From positions 1-64,000 of the forward strand of contig NZ_BLAY01000015.1 of NCBI RefSeq assembly GCF_020521235.1: a stretch of DNA of 64,000 bases, given 5' to 3'. Made by a program: the position numbers and the translations under genes. Positions 35,143-43,891 of this stretch are shown piece after piece. Each line of letters opens with the position of its first letter. The stretch's first letter is position 1. The DNA is from Microseira wollei NIES-4236. GTDB lineage: Bacteria > Cyanobacteriota > Cyanobacteriia > Cyanobacteriales > Aerosakkonemataceae. The notes under the pieces were generated by a model, which was given only the letters and a program-made list of their open reading frames with translations, searched no databases and was not told where the DNA came from.

Positions 35143-35370
35143 ATGATCGCTAGAGGTGAGATCGTGCGGCAAGTGCTTCTCTACACCGATGAAGATGGCT
35201 ACTGGATAGCCGAATGCCCCAGCTTACCAGGTTGCAACAGCCAGGGAAAAACCAAACAAGAAGCTATTACCAACATCAAAGAAGCAATCGAACTATACAT
35301 CGAAGTGCTGCAAGAAAAAGGCCAACCCATACCAGAAGACCGCTTTGACATGATATTGATGGTTGTATGA
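35143..35370 (+). CDS. hicB: HicB-family antitoxin
   Basis: A 75-residue protein with the HicB partial RNase H-like fold: VLLYTDEDGYWIAECPSLPGCNSQG and TKQEAITNIKEAIELYIEVLQ, ending DRFDMILMVV. It neutralises HicA and may autoregulate the operon. Its stop overlaps the hicA start by four bases (ATGA). Confidence 0.92.
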   Translation: MIARGEIVRQVLLYTDEDGYWIAECPSLPGCNSQGKTKQEAITNIKEAIELYIEVLQEKGQPIPEDRFDMILMVV

Positions 35371-35588
35371 GTAAATTACCCCGTATTTCTGGGAGGGAAT
35401 GCCTCAAAGCATTGGCAAAGGTTGGCTTCTACTTCCTGCGTCAAAAAGGAAGCCATATTTCTTTGTGTCGAGATGAACCCTTTGCCCAAGTCGTCGTACC
35501 AGATCATCAGGAACTTGCTAAAGGAACACTGGGAGCGATTATTCGAGATGCTGTACTCAGTGTTGACGAGTTTATCGAATTATTGTGA
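35367..35588 (+). CDS. hicA: HicA-family mRNA interferase toxin
   Basis: A 73-residue dsRBD-like protein: PRISGRECLKALAKVGFYFLRQKGSHISL contains the catalytic His in GSHISL, followed by VVVPDHQELAKGTLGAIIRDA. HicA cleaves mRNA during stress when HicB is degraded. Coupled to hicB by a four-base overlap. Antitoxin-first order is common in this family. Confidence 0.92.
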   Translation: MSKLPRISGRECLKALAKVGFYFLRQKGSHISLCRDEPFAQVVVPDHQELAKGTLGAIIRDAVLSVDEFIELL

Positions 35589-35602
35589 ATCAACTAAAAC
35601 AA

Positions 35603-35636
35603 AATAGCTTGCCCAGTAAAACAACCAGGCAAGCTA
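35603..35636 (+). terminator. Terminator of hicBA
   Basis: ATAGCTTGCC and GGCAAGCTAT form a 10-bp stem with a 14-base loop 14 bases after the hicA stop. The following bases are C/T-rich (CTCTCTATACC) rather than a pure T-run. Confidence 0.6.
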
Positions 35637-35693
35637 TCTCTCTATACCTCTCTTCTCTTCGCGCACTTCGCGTCTTCGCGGTTTATTAAACAG

Positions 35694-35792
35694 GACTTAC
35701 GCACGACGAGAAAAGAAACAAAGGTGAAGAGTCGCTCTCGAGTTTCCTCTCCCAACGATTTTTCGTATCACCTTAGTTTCTTTGCGTAAGTC
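35694..35792. mobile_element. MITE-like repeat with GACTTACGCA termini
   Basis: GACTTACGCA (35694-35703) and TGCGTAAGTC (35783-35792) are perfect 10-bp inverted termini, and the pairing continues imperfectly inward (AAGAAACAAAGGTGA with TCACCTTAGTTTCTT). It ends four bases from the pntB stop codon. Partial relatives with GGACTTACGCA or GCGTAAGTC lie near 3105, 5450 and 43125-43165. Confidence 0.6.
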
Positions 35793-35795
35793 ATG

Positions 35796-37196
35796 TTAAA
35801 GCTGCTTCACCTCAGAAACCAACTTCGCCACCACATCCTTCGCACTACCAAACAGCATCATGGTTTTATCTTTGTAGAACAACTCATTATCTACACCAGC
35901 AAAACCCGTATTCATGCTGCGCTTAATCACAATCGTATGCTTTGCCCGATCCACATCTAAAATCGGCATCCCATAAATCGGACTACTCGCATCGTGACGC
36001 GCCGCCGGATTGACCACATCATTCGCCCCAATCACCAGCGCCACATCCGTCTGTTCAAACAGCGGATTCACATCATCCATATCGTACAGTTGCGGATAAG
36101 GCACATTAGCTTCAGCCAGCAATACGTTCATATGTCCCGGCATCCGTCCAGCAACCGGGTGAATCGCATACTTAACTTCAACGCCCAACCGATCTAACTG
36201 ATCCGCCAATTCTCGCACCGCGTGCTGTGCTTGCGCCACCGCCATCCCGTAACCGGGAACGATCACCACAGAACGCGCATAACCTAACATCATCGCGCTT
36301 TCTTCAGCATCGATGCTGCGGACGACTTTTTCAATGTTAGATCCGCTACCAGTACTGGTTCCGCCACCCGTACCGAAGGCCGCAAACAGGACGTTTAAGA
36401 GCGAACGGTTCATCGCCTTGCACATAATTTGAGTCAAGATGATACCCGACGCACCGACTAACGCCCCGGCGATGATCAGCATGTTATTCATCACGATAAA
36501 ACCCGCGACTGCTGCTGCTATTCCCGAATAGGAGTTCAGCAGCGAAATCACCACAGGCATATCGCCCCCACCGATGGGGATAACAAACATTACGCCCAAA
36601 ATTAAGGAAAGCGCCACGAGGACGAGAAACACTTTTGGCTCTTCTGGATATACCAGCAAATAGCCGCTTCCTGCCAAAAAGCCCAGGAATAAGAAAGCAT
36701 TCACAGGTTGCTGTAACGGGAAAGTAATCGGCGCACCCGTCATCAATTCTTGCAACTTGGCAAACGCTACCAAACTACCCGTTAAGGTAATGCCGCCGAT
36801 GAGAACACCCAGCAGCACGACAATATTAGAATCAACCGCCAAGCTTTCCGGGATATAAAGATAGCGCCAGAATTCGCCCATCGCCACCAGCATCGAAGCT
36901 GCGCCCCCGAAACCGTTGAGCAAACCAACCATTTGGGGCATGGCGGTCATTTCGACTTTCTGGGCCATCACCGTGCCGATGATAGAACCTAAAATAATTC
37001 CGACTGCAATGGTTTCGTAGTTGAGAACTTGTTGGTCGAGGAGAGTGGCAACAATGGCGATTAGCATCCCGATGGCACCTAGCAAATTGCCTCGACGTGC
37101 CGTAGCTGGGGAACTCATCTGCTTCAAACCCACGATGAATAGGGATGCAGCCACTAAATAACTGATTTGAATTGTTGACGGCAGAAAGTCGCTCAT
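35796..37196 (-). CDS. pntB: NAD(P) transhydrogenase beta subunit
   Basis: A 466-residue protein. The N-terminal ~290 residues hold about nine membrane helices of the proton channel. The C-terminal NADP(H)-binding domain III shows VVIVPGYGMAVAQAQ (fingerprint GYGMAVAQAQ), KYAIHPVAGRMPGHMNVLLAEANVP, and ANDVVNPAA. It couples proton flow across the membrane to hydride transfer from NADH to NADP+. Its ATG shares a base with the pntA2 stop, so the two are translationally coupled. Confidence 0.96.
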   Translation of the reverse strand: MSDFLPSTIQISYLVAASLFIVGLKQMSSPATARRGNLLGAIGMLIAIVATLLDQQVLNYETIAVGIILGSIIGTVMAQKVEMTAMPQMVGLLNGFGGAASMLVAMGEFWRYLYIPESLAVDSNIVVLLGVLIGGITLTGSLVAFAKLQELMTGAPITFPLQQPVNAFLFLGFLAGSGYLLVYPEEPKVFLVLVALSLILGVMFVIPIGGGDMPVVISLLNSYSGIAAAVAGFIVMNNMLIIAGALVGASGIILTQIMCKAMNRSLLNVLFAAFGTGGGTSTGSGSNIEKVVRSIDAEESAMMLGYARSVVIVPGYGMAVAQAQHAVRELADQLDRLGVEVKYAIHPVAGRMPGHMNVLLAEANVPYPQLYDMDDVNPLFEQTDVALVIGANDVVNPAARHDASSPIYGMPILDVDRAKHTIVIKRSMNTGFAGVDNELFYKDKTMMLFGSAKDVVAKLVSEVKQL

Positions 37197-37489
37197 TACG
37201 CCTTAGCCTCCTTTTTCTTAAACATTTGCAGCATCCGATCCGTGACTAAGAAACCACCAACAACGTTAATCATTGCGAAGACAACGGCAATTAAACCGAA
37301 GATTTCGGTCAAATTCCATTCTTTGGGGCCAGCGATTAACAAAGCACCCACGATCGCAATCCCAGAAATTGCATTCGATCCAGACATCAAGGGCGTGTGT
37401 AGGGTGGGCGGGACTTTATTAATCACCTCAAATCCCACAAAAGACGCCAAAACAAACACAACTATTGCTGCTATTAATCCTTCTGCCAT
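37196..37489 (-). CDS. pntA2: NAD(P) transhydrogenase alpha subunit, membrane part (PntA2)
   Basis: A 97-residue membrane protein with three helices and the conserved THHRVPPTLHTPLMSG-like segment, here NKVPPTLHTPLMSGSNAISG. It supplies part of the proton pathway. In cyanobacteria the alpha subunit is split into two genes, as here. It is separated from pntA1 by 106 bases containing a GCTAATT/ATTAGCC hairpin repeat. Confidence 0.94.
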   Translation of the reverse strand: MAEGLIAAIVVFVLASFVGFEVINKVPPTLHTPLMSGSNAISGIAIVGALLIAGPKEWNLTEIFGLIAVVFAMINVVGGFLVTDRMLQMFKKKEAKA

Positions 37490-37501
37490 GTTTTTGATTT
37501 G

Positions 37502-37581
37502 GTAATTGCTAATTGCTAATTGCTAATTGCTAATTGCTAATTGTAAGAGGGTTTTTACTATTAGCCATTAGCCATTAGCCA
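37502..37581. repeat. GCTAATT/ATTAGCC hairpin repeat within the pnt operon
   Basis: About five GCTAATT heptamers (minus-strand orientation as read on plus: AATTGCTAATTGC) are followed by GTAAGAGGGTTTTTACT and ATTAGCCATTAGCC. The arms can pair across a ~20-base loop. It lies between pntA1 and pntA2 and might attenuate or stabilise the transcript. Confidence 0.7.
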
Positions 37582-37595
37582 AGGACAAATGAAAC

Positions 37596-38744
37596 TTACC
37601 CAGCATTTACTGTTAACTCGGCTAGGGCATCTTTAATCCGTTTGTTGCGAATTTCCCCTGCGTGGGTGATGCAGGTGTCGCCAATGATGTCATCCTCGAA
37701 GTTTAGCTGTAACCCACCATCTTTAATTAGGTATTGCAGCAAGGTGAGGATGTTCTTGGCATACAACTGGGAAGCGTGGACGGGTACAGTTGCGGGTAAA
37801 TTAATTGGACCGAGAATTGTTACCCCGTGGCGGACCACATCTTTACCCGGTTCGGTGCAAGCGCAGTTCCCGCCTTGATCTGCTGCGATATCGACGATTA
37901 CAGATCCCGGCTTCATTTGGCTGACCATTTCCTCGGTTACCATGACGGGGGCTTTCTTACCGGGAACTTGGGCGGTAGTAATTACTACATCCGATGCCTT
38001 GATATGTTCGGCGAGGACTTGTTGGGCTTTTTGTTTGGCGACGTCAGAAATTTCTTTAGCGTACCCGCCTGCTGCTTGCGTTTCTTCGTCTAGTTTGACT
38101 TCGATAAATTTAGCGCCCAAGCTTTGTACTTCTTCTTTAGCTACGGGGCGGATATCGTAGGCTTCTACAATAGCGCCCAAACGACGAGCTGTTGCGATCG
38201 CTTGCAACCCTGCAACCCCCGCTCCGATAATCAATACCTTCGCCGGGGCGATCGTTCCCGCAGCTGTCGTCAACATCGGGAAATATTTCGGTAACGCCGC
38301 CGCTGCCAGCAATACGGCTTTATATCCCGCTACCGACCTTTGGGAGGAAAGCGCATCCATGCTTTGCGCTCGCGTCGTGCGCGGGATCAGTTCCATGGCG
38401 AACGCGGTAACGCGACGGTGCGCCAAACGTTCTACTAACGCCGGATCTGCCAGCGGGTTGAGAAAGCTAATTAATGCGCCTTCTTCCCGCAACCAGTGGA
38501 TTTCATGTTCTTTGGGCGGACTCACCTTTAACACTACATCGGCTCCACTCCACAGCGTAGCCGCATCGGCAATAATTTTAGCTCCAGCACTTTCGTAAGC
38601 GGCATCGCTGAAAAATGCCCCTTCGCCTGCACCCGCCTCGACCCACACTTCTAGACCCAGTTTTACCAATTTGGCAACCGTGTCCGGGATCAAGGCGACG
38701 CGGCGTTCGCCCATTTCAATTTCTTTAGCAACCGCTAATTTCAT
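37596..38744 (-). CDS. pntA1: NAD(P) transhydrogenase alpha subunit, NAD-binding part (PntA1)
   Basis: A 382-residue protein of the alanine dehydrogenase/PNT family. MKLAVAKEIEMGERRVALIPDTV begins the N-terminal domain; VLIIGAGVAGLQAIATARRLGA is the Rossmann dinucleotide motif; YDIRPVAKEEVQSLGAKF and VITTAQVPGKKAPVMVTEEM follow. It binds NAD(H) as domain I. First gene of the pnt operon, preceded by AAGGAGGATTGG giving an excellent ribosome binding site. Confidence 0.96.
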   Translation of the reverse strand: MKLAVAKEIEMGERRVALIPDTVAKLVKLGLEVWVEAGAGEGAFFSDAAYESAGAKIIADAATLWSGADVVLKVSPPKEHEIHWLREEGALISFLNPLADPALVERLAHRRVTAFAMELIPRTTRAQSMDALSSQRSVAGYKAVLLAAAALPKYFPMLTTAAGTIAPAKVLIIGAGVAGLQAIATARRLGAIVEAYDIRPVAKEEVQSLGAKFIEVKLDEETQAAGGYAKEISDVAKQKAQQVLAEHIKASDVVITTAQVPGKKAPVMVTEEMVSQMKPGSVIVDIAADQGGNCACTEPGKDVVRHGVTILGPINLPATVPVHASQLYAKNILTLLQYLIKDGGLQLNFEDDIIGDTCITHAGEIRNKRIKDALAELTVNAG

Positions 38745-39614
38745 CCAATCCTCCTTAAAGCAAGACTCATCCCATACAGGCGGCTAAGCGACTAGCCGCT
38801 TTATCTGGGTTGCTTTTTCTTGCGGGCGCTTTTTTCCCCCTACAAGCTTTTAGGCAACCCGGCAATTTACTGCTTAAAAAGCTTTGCCTTTGCAGTTTTT
38901 CAGTAGCTAGATGCTACCTCTGGCAAGTCTCTACAACATTGCTGCAGGCAGCCTGGAGCTATTCTCATGATTCGGTTTGTTGATGTCGATGCAATAGTTC
39001 AAGGGTTTTCTCAAGTATAGAGTTACTTTTTTGATATCCTATGTCGATCCCCACCTTTGTATCTGTATCTTTAACTTCTCTTATTATTTCAGCGTCTTTC
39101 TTTTAACTTAGATGAAAGTACCTATTGACTCTTGTTTTGCCCTTCACTTGTTCAAGTTTTTTTAACCTTTTCTCGATTTTCTATACATTTGTACATATTT
39201 TTTTACATACCGGCTAAAATTAGGTAATAACTCACAAAAACTATAAAAACCCGGCTTCTAGCAGAAACCCGGTTTGAACTAATCGCAGCAGTCCCCACCC
39301 TCTTATATCATGTCCGCGAGAGATCAGTTGTGTATAGTTGATTGTGCGAAAAAGCGTTTTTTCTCCCCCAGCTCCCCCATCCCCTTTGCTCCCCCAGCTC
39401 TCCAAACGCAACCGATGCAACCGGACTTGATATTACAGAGTGGGGAAGGACAGCGGTCAAAAAAGAGGGTACTCGCACGAGTTGGCTTCGCCTACGATGC
39501 CCTCTTTTTTGACAAGTTATTATCTTTTTAGTTAAGCGATATCGTTTACCACTTAGATCGCTCGCTCGGACTTAATGCAATTAATTCAATGCCGATTTTT
39601 GTGACAGCTATCTA
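38745..39614. other. 870-base intergenic region upstream of pntA1
   Basis: No gene recognised. The first 150 bases upstream of pntA1 contain GCGGCTAAGCGACTAGCCGC (imperfect hairpin). The middle is T-rich and pyrimidine-biased on the plus strand (39030-39200) and probably holds the pnt promoter. A lone ACCCGGCTTCTAGCAGAAACCCGG hairpin-like word lies near 39249 (only partly given here as ACCCGGCTTCTAGC), and TATATCATGTCC near 39303 matches the terminus of the 5.6 kb MITE. Confidence 0.5.
39456..39513 (-). terminator. Terminator-like inverted repeat after the MFS gene
   Basis: GTCAAAAAAGAGGG (39456-39469) and CCCTCTTTTTTGAC (39500-39513) are perfect 14-base inverted repeats with a 30-base loop that itself contains ACTCGCACGAGT. 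It lies about 100 bases downstream of the MFS stop codon on the minus strand and is the likely end of that transcript. Confidence 0.6.
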
Positions 39615-41066
39615 CTATCTTCTTTGCTTCAACCACCACAAGAAAGCAGCCAAGAGCGTCGCCGCCATCAGAATCAGAGCAACAAGCCGAAAACTCATCT
39701 GCACGCCAAAAACCAACGCTTCAATCGGTACATTGGTGACATTGATGTTAGGTTGAGCTTGTGTGCGAGTCATAATCAGGAGCGAAAACAGAACGCCTGT
39801 GAGCGACAAACCCATTGTCTGACCCAAAGTCCGCGACAAAGACAACAACCCCGAAGCGATGCCTAACCGCTCAGACGGCACTAACCCCATCACGGCGCTT
39901 TGATTGGGTGATTGGAACATTCCCACTCCCAGCACAAAGGGTGCCATCCGCAGAATATAACCAGGGACGGTCAATTGGGCGTCAAAGGTGCTTAAGCTTA
40001 GGCATCCAAATACTGCTAATACCAACCCAATTAAGCTGATGATGCGTTCTCCAAATCGATCAGACAAAGTGCCAGCAACAGGTGCCATCAACCCAGCTAA
40101 AATCGGTCCTTCTGCTAGCAACAACCCCGTCTCAAAGGCAGGATACTGTTTAACCAACTCCAGGAAGAACGGTAGGATAAAAACCACACTCGCTGTAACG
40201 ACATAGGTCATCAAACTCAGCAATAAGCCCAGGCTCAACTCTAGGGAGCGAAAAATTCCCAGGTCGAGCATCGGCTGTGGGTGGCGCGATTCTACTAATA
40301 AAAAACACCCTAAGCCGATAGCAGCGATTGCGAAGGCGTAAGGCTCTATCAATGAGCCAAAGCCTTCCCTCTGTACTAAAGTCATTCCCAATGCAAAGCA
40401 GGTCAAAGTGACCATCATTATCAGCGCTCCAAGCACATCAAAGTCTTGTTTGACCTGACTGCTCGCACAAGCGGGTACAACCAAGGCAACCATTAAACTG
40501 GCAACTAGACCAATCGGCACATTTAAAAAGAAGATTAAACGCCAGCCGATCAGACTGATTAGCAGTCCTCCTACCGTCGGCCCCAGGGCAACTCCCACGA
40601 AGAAAATTCCGCTGATAATACCCAGCGCGCGTCCGCGCTCCTGTTCGGGAAACACTTGGGTAATAATCGCAGGTCCTAGCGCCGAAATAAACACAGCACT
40701 TAGTCCTTGAAGCGCTCGAAAACCGATCAAAAAACCAACCGTAGGAGCAAGTCCGCATAGCAGCGAGCTGATGGTGAACGCCATCAGTCCACCCAGGTAC
40801 AACCACTTCTTGCTCCACATATCCCCCAAGCGCGCCGCACCTAGCACAAAAACGGTACTCATCAGCAGATAGCTTAAGGGAACCCATTGAATGGTGGCAA
40901 AGCTAGTATGGAACGATTGAACCAATGTGGGAAGGGCAAGGTTGACAATGTGGACATCCAAGGCAAACATGAACACACCCATGCCAATGCCTAACATCGC
41001 CCACCATTTTGGGGACTCTGTAAGCTCTTGAGTTAGATTGTTTGATTTCTCTTCTGTGGCGTTCAT
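39615..41066 (-). CDS. MFS transporter, DHA2 (EmrB/QacA) family
   Basis: A 483-residue protein with about 14 hydrophobic segments. Family motifs: FALDVHIVNLALPTL in helix 1, LGAARLGDMWSKKW (motif A, R/K-rich loop), and GPTVGGLLISLIGWRLIFFLNVPIGL (antiporter motif C region). It exports a drug or a metabolite in exchange for protons. Its start codon overlaps the stop of the upstream synthase-like gene by four bases, which ties it to that gene and suggests that the cargo could be the product of that pathway. Confidence 0.9.
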   Translation of the reverse strand: MNATEEKSNNLTQELTESPKWWAMLGIGMGVFMFALDVHIVNLALPTLVQSFHTSFATIQWVPLSYLLMSTVFVLGAARLGDMWSKKWLYLGGLMAFTISSLLCGLAPTVGFLIGFRALQGLSAVFISALGPAIITQVFPEQERGRALGIISGIFFVGVALGPTVGGLLISLIGWRLIFFLNVPIGLVASLMVALVVPACASSQVKQDFDVLGALIMMVTLTCFALGMTLVQREGFGSLIEPYAFAIAAIGLGCFLLVESRHPQPMLDLGIFRSLELSLGLLLSLMTYVVTASVVFILPFFLELVKQYPAFETGLLLAEGPILAGLMAPVAGTLSDRFGERIISLIGLVLAVFGCLSLSTFDAQLTVPGYILRMAPFVLGVGMFQSPNQSAVMGLVPSERLGIASGLLSLSRTLGQTMGLSLTGVLFSLLIMTRTQAQPNINVTNVPIEALVFGVQMSFRLVALILMAATLLAAFLWWLKQRR

Positions 41067-42290
41067 GGCTTCTTCCTCTCCTCGGTTCTTTTTGTTCCAA
41101 CGCGATCGATCTCATCCTTCAAGATTCCTTGTTGCAACAACTCGAGTATTTCCTCAGCAGAAAAAGAGCGTTTTTGTTGAATAGAAATAGTTTTGATAAT
41201 CGAGCGCATCTGCTCATATTGCTCCCGGTTTAGAGGCTTTTGCAGATATTGCTCAAAAAGATACTGAACGTTGCTAGCACCGCTGAATTTACCAAACCAA
41301 ATCTCTGGCTCCTGGTAAGGAAAGATACAGTAGCTATTGCGATCGCGCAATATAGAGTGGACATGACTGCCTGATTCATGACGTTGAGCCTGCTTAGAGT
41401 AGGGAGGATTAGCTCGCACCCCTAACTGCTCCAAATAGTCTGTTACTTTAGCAAGGGCATCATAATCGATTCCCTCTACTTCTATACCGAAACGTACCCT
41501 TAAACCATTTAAAACTTGTTCTAAAGCTACATTCCCTGCTCTCTCCCCAATGCCAGCAAAAGTTCCAGAAACTCCGGAGGCGATAAGCTTACACTGCCTG
41601 GATGGTATTTTCCAGAGCCATACCTAAGTCATTGTGGAAATGCACAACTAGGGGCGAGTACTCTGTATGCAGCAAGAGTTCTTGTATCCACACAAAGGTT
41701 TTTTCTGGAGACAGAACTCCGACTGTATCGCAGAGTAAGAAATGTTCGAGGTAAGGTCTAAAAGTACAAATACACTCGACTAAAAAATCAAAATCAGCCC
41801 GACTGGCATCTTCGGCGGCAAAGCATACCTTAAGTCCAATTTCTTTAGCATAGCGCAGATTTTTGAGAACTTTATCTATCATGTTCTGGCGCACCTTGTG
41901 GATAACAGCTTTTGGGATATCGTCATCCACAGTTTTCCCCTTAAATGAAGGGTTATGACAAACTTCAGTGTCTCTGAGAAACAGGAGTCGGTCGGAGACT
42001 GCATAAAATAAGATGATTTCCTTGACACCGCAGGCTTGAGACTGGTCAATGAATTCCTTATCCATCATGGTGGCGGCAGCAACTTTACTACCCAAACCTT
42101 CCGCCACCAATGTCTTAACTAAGCGCTCCTCAGTCTTATGAATCCCAGGCATAATATCAATTTGAGCAACTCCGGTTTGGTTAATGATGTGAGCCAGATG
42201 TCGCTTGGTTTCTTCTTGGAAAAACACTCCAACTTGCTGTTCCCCATCTCGAAGAGTTTCATCATAAATTTTCAGTCTTAGATTTTTCAT
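41063..42290 (-). pseudogene. Homocitrate/isopropylmalate synthase-like (HMGL) gene with a frameshift
   Basis: From ATG 42290: MKNLRLKIYDETLRDGEQQ (catalytic R-D), then VVHFHNDLGMALENTIQAV with the metal-binding HxH, where the frame ends in TAA at 41589. One base out of frame the protein continues IASGVSGTFAGIGERAGNVA and runs through LGVRANPPYSKQAQRHESGSHV to the end at 41063. Removing one T from GTGTAAGC restores QAVKLIASGVSGTFAG. The joined product of about 408 residues would be a complete DRE-TIM metallolyase. It is translationally coupled to the MFS gene. The domain downstream of the shift looks undamaged, so the frameshift is recent, a sequencing error, or recoded. Confidence 0.8.
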
Positions 42291-42443
42291 ACGAATATTA
42301 TACAGGTTGTGCAAAACATCTTTCCCACCGGGGATTTTAGTGTGATTATGTAAACGCAAGCGATATAAATGATATCATTTCCGCTGGAATACCCATAGTT
42401 AGGACTGACGCTCTGACGCTCTGACACGGGGACGGGGAGATTT

Positions 42444-42854
42444 TTAATTAAGCGCGATTTGCCTGACATCATATGATTTGCGATCGCCCGCAGAAAAACC
42501 CTTGGGCGATCCCAAAGGAATTGACGACACATGCCAGAAAAAGGTGGGACGACCGGATATAGTCTGTCCGTTGTGGTCGTTGGGAACTAACAAAGTCACC
42601 GTCACGGGTTCAGATAAAGTACAGCCTCGCGAACCAGTTCCTTGGGTCGTTTTCGGCATTCCCCGGTTGGGCGGTTCGTCATCAAAATCCTCTGTTTGAG
42701 CAGTTTCTGCCCTTGCAGGAGATATAAAACCAACCTCGATTAAAGGATGCCTGAAATTTGGACTTAATGGGGTATTGATCGCGCCCATCAATGGCATCAA
42801 CAGAATCGATATCGCTCCTGCTACCCCCCTAGCTTGGTGAGAAGTAATTCTCAT
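42444..42854 (-). pseudogene. Truncated DUF928 protein
   Basis: A signal-like start (residues 10-50, AISILLMPLMGAIN and a PARAET site) is followed by GTGSRGCTLSEPVTVTLLVP and SGRPTFFWHVSSIP, the N-terminal DUF928 signature. The usual further ~100 residues are absent; after IPLGSPKG the sequence becomes unrelated (SAGDRKSYDVRQIALN) and stops. DUF928 genes often neighbour CHAT and haemagglutinin genes in cyanobacteria, as here. Confidence 0.65.
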
Positions 42855-43175
42855 CTCTCACATCTCCTTAAATTGTACAAATCACCTATGTCACAGAAGA
42901 TGTTGCACCCTTTAAGACCTGGTTCCAGGCTGAATTTTAGCCTGTATTTATTTTTTAATATTTTCCCCTATCTACCACCTAATATATACCTAATTTTTTC
43001 GGATTTAAATAATTTTAATATTCTATACATAATTAGAATAACGCCAAAAGAGATAGGGGAGATATAGAATAATTTTTCCCGACCTTTCCGACTTTTCCGA
43101 CCTTTACTACCGCATTTTATTACGCAAATCACCAAAGTTTCTCTCTAGGTTAATCGTGCGTAAGTCCCGCTGCAA
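42855..43175. other. Gene-free AT-rich stretch
   Basis: No gene. AT-rich (42950-43070) and containing three near-repeats of CGACCTTTCCGACTTTTCCG (43080-43100), then a partial ACTTACGCA-type repeat with CACCAAAGTTTCTC and GCGTAAGTC (43125-43167). The region probably holds the DUF928 promoter. Confidence 0.5.
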
Positions 43176-43568
43176 CTAAGTTTGTTGTGCGAGTAGAACT
43201 TGGTAAATGGTTGTCAGCCGTTGGCGTCCTCTAATCTGGACGCTACCGATTAGATGGGTGGCAAAATGCCCGTCAATATATTTATAAGTTCGTTTATTGA
43301 TCAATATCCGGCAAATACCGCCATCAATTGATTTGTCAAAACTTTCTAACCGCGCCGCCCGGTTAACGCAATCACCAATTGTGGTGTATTCCAATCTGTG
43401 GATGCCGCCGAGACTGCCAGCTACCACCGTGCCGGTGGCGATGCCGACTCGCATGGTAACGGTGGGACGTCCCTGAGAAAGCCATCGTTGATTGAGGGAT
43501 TCCAAGGCAGATGCCATTTCCAGAGCGCAACGGACGGCGGCTTTGGCATCTTTGGCGATCTGCCCCAT
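43176..43568 (-). pseudogene. C-terminal fragment of a class III adenylate/guanylate cyclase
   Basis: The reading frame encodes AKAAVRCALEMASALESLNQRW, VTMRVGIATGTVVAGSLGG, LEYTTIGDCVNRAARLESFDK and ends VQIRGRQRLTTIYQVLL. These are the second half of a class III cyclase catalytic domain (the TIGDxVNxAARLE motif). The upstream half with the metal-binding Asp residues is missing. The fragment is joined at about 43567 to the remnant haemagglutinin gene, the mark of a deletion between two once-separate genes. Confidence 0.75.
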
Positions 43569-43891
43569 CTCGCACGACTAATTCTCCGGTGTTAATTGTT
43601 AAGTTGCCCCCATGACCCGTCGCGACAAGTTGCGGAAAATCCGCCCGTCCCGAGGAGGTGAGCAAGAACGACAGCCGTCCGTCGAGCGCCGAAGGACCTC
43701 TCAATTCCACTGACTCAGAAGCCTCAATGGTCAGATTGCCGCCATTACCGGAGGAAAGGGTGGCGCTGGAGATGTTCCCACCCTCGGCAATTAGTAACCG
43801 GGGCGTGGGAATTTTGATGTTTCCTGCGGGGAAGGACGTAAACGTGGTCGTACCCACCCCGCTGGTTAAAACATTCTGTCCTCCAGTGCGA

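Noticed and set aside
38761-38940. tRNA or structured RNA near GCGGCTAAGCGACTAGCCGC
   Set aside because: Only one imperfect stem is seen; there is no TTCGA arm or CCA-proximal acceptor pairing.
39310-39531. 73-codon plus-strand frame between the MFS gene and pntA1
   Set aside because: It runs through a poly-C/CCCCAGCTC tract and the 39456-39513 hairpin; no protein-like features.
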